Below are positions 15,701-15,894 of a stretch of DNA of 15,894 nucleotides, one piece after another (the first letter of the stretch is position 1; the number at the start of each line of letters is the position of its first letter). Under the pieces are notes generated by a model. The model made no database searches and was not told the DNA's origin. It saw only the letters and a program-made list of their open reading frames with translations. The DNA comes from CAYUYV01 sp964449455 (GTDB lineage Bacteria > Pseudomonadota > Alphaproteobacteria > JAJFIK01), in contig CAYUYV010000120.1 in assembly GCA_964449455.1 (NCBI GenBank), forward strand, positions 1 to 15,894. The letters run 5' to 3'. The translations under genes were made by a program, and so were the position numbers.

Positions 15701-15894
15701 ATGACCTTCCGCATCACCGGGCTCGATCCGGAGCCCTTCCGCCCCCTCTACGGTTTGAGCGATGAGGACCTTGCCCGCTATGGGGCCATCCGCATGGTGG
15801 CATCGAGCAGCCCGGGCTATCCAGACCGTATCGAAATGCGCGATGCCGAGCCGGGCGAGACCCTGCTGCTCGTGAATTTCATGCATCAACCTGC
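15701..15894 (+). CDS. DUF1203 family protein (N-terminal part)
   Basis: The first 64 codons of a gene that runs past the window end. The start MTFRITGLDPEPFRPLYGLS, then PGYPDRIEMRDAEPGETLLL and VNFMHQP, is typical of the DUF1203 family: small cytoplasmic proteins, about 150-160 residues when complete, with no known reaction. A strong ribosome-binding site, AAGGAGGA at 15685-15692, is eight bases before the ATG, which fixes the start. The gene lies 60 bases after the palindromic element. Whether anything follows in an operon cannot be seen. Confidence 0.85.
   Translation, partial: MTFRITGLDPEPFRPLYGLSDEDLARYGAIRMVASSSPGYPDRIEMRDAEPGETLLLVNFMHQP

Overview
The window is GC-rich chromosomal DNA with densely packed genes. 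It most likely comes from a free-living, motile member of the Alphaproteobacteria. That rests on the protein families, not on any marker that names a genus: a CheB-CheR-PAS-histidine kinase fusion, a DUF1203 protein, a branched-chain/terpenoid acyl-CoA carboxylase subunit, and the codon bias. No rRNA, tRNA, CRISPR array, transposase or phage gene was found.

Layout. Positions 1-53 hold part of a palindromic intergenic repeat whose near-identical inverted copy lies at 15565-15617. At 83-4747 (+) is a 1554-residue fusion: CheB methylesterase, CheR methyltransferase, coiled coil, about four PAS modules and a HisKA/HATPase kinase. It converges, 24 bases apart, on a methyl-accepting chemotaxis protein at 4772-6355 (-). 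A small unrecognised protein follows at 6594-6881 (+), then enolase at 6929-8209 (-), which diverges from a six-helix membrane protein at 8397-9212 (+). A two-transmembrane GGDEF-EAL protein at 9393-11549 (+) overlaps tail to tail by 60 bases with an acyl-CoA carboxylase beta subunit at 11490-13097 (-). That subunit probably forms an operon with a YceI-family exported protein at 13128-13712 (-). A secreted 493-residue protein at 13986-15467 (+) has a TELNH motif and an unusual leader of three 17-base tandem repeats that each carry a ribosome-binding-like core. After the palindromic repeat, a DUF1203 gene starts at 15701 and runs off the window.

How the genes relate. The left third concerns signalling: the receptor and the CheB/CheR/kinase fusion are natural partners, because CheR and CheB domains act on receptor glutamates, although no adaptor (CheW), CheA or CheY is present. 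The GGDEF-EAL protein adds a cyclic-di-GMP input or output. Enolase and the carboxylase subunit are metabolic and are not next to their usual partners. The remaining genes are envelope or exported proteins of unknown role.

There is no gene-free stretch above 300 bases. The larger gaps are 6356-6593, 8210-8396, 9213-9392, 13713-13985 and 15468-15700. No complete new multi-gene system was recognised. The most unusual non-coding items are the inverted palindromic repeat pair, the repeated ribosome-binding leader and the in-frame 15-base repeats.
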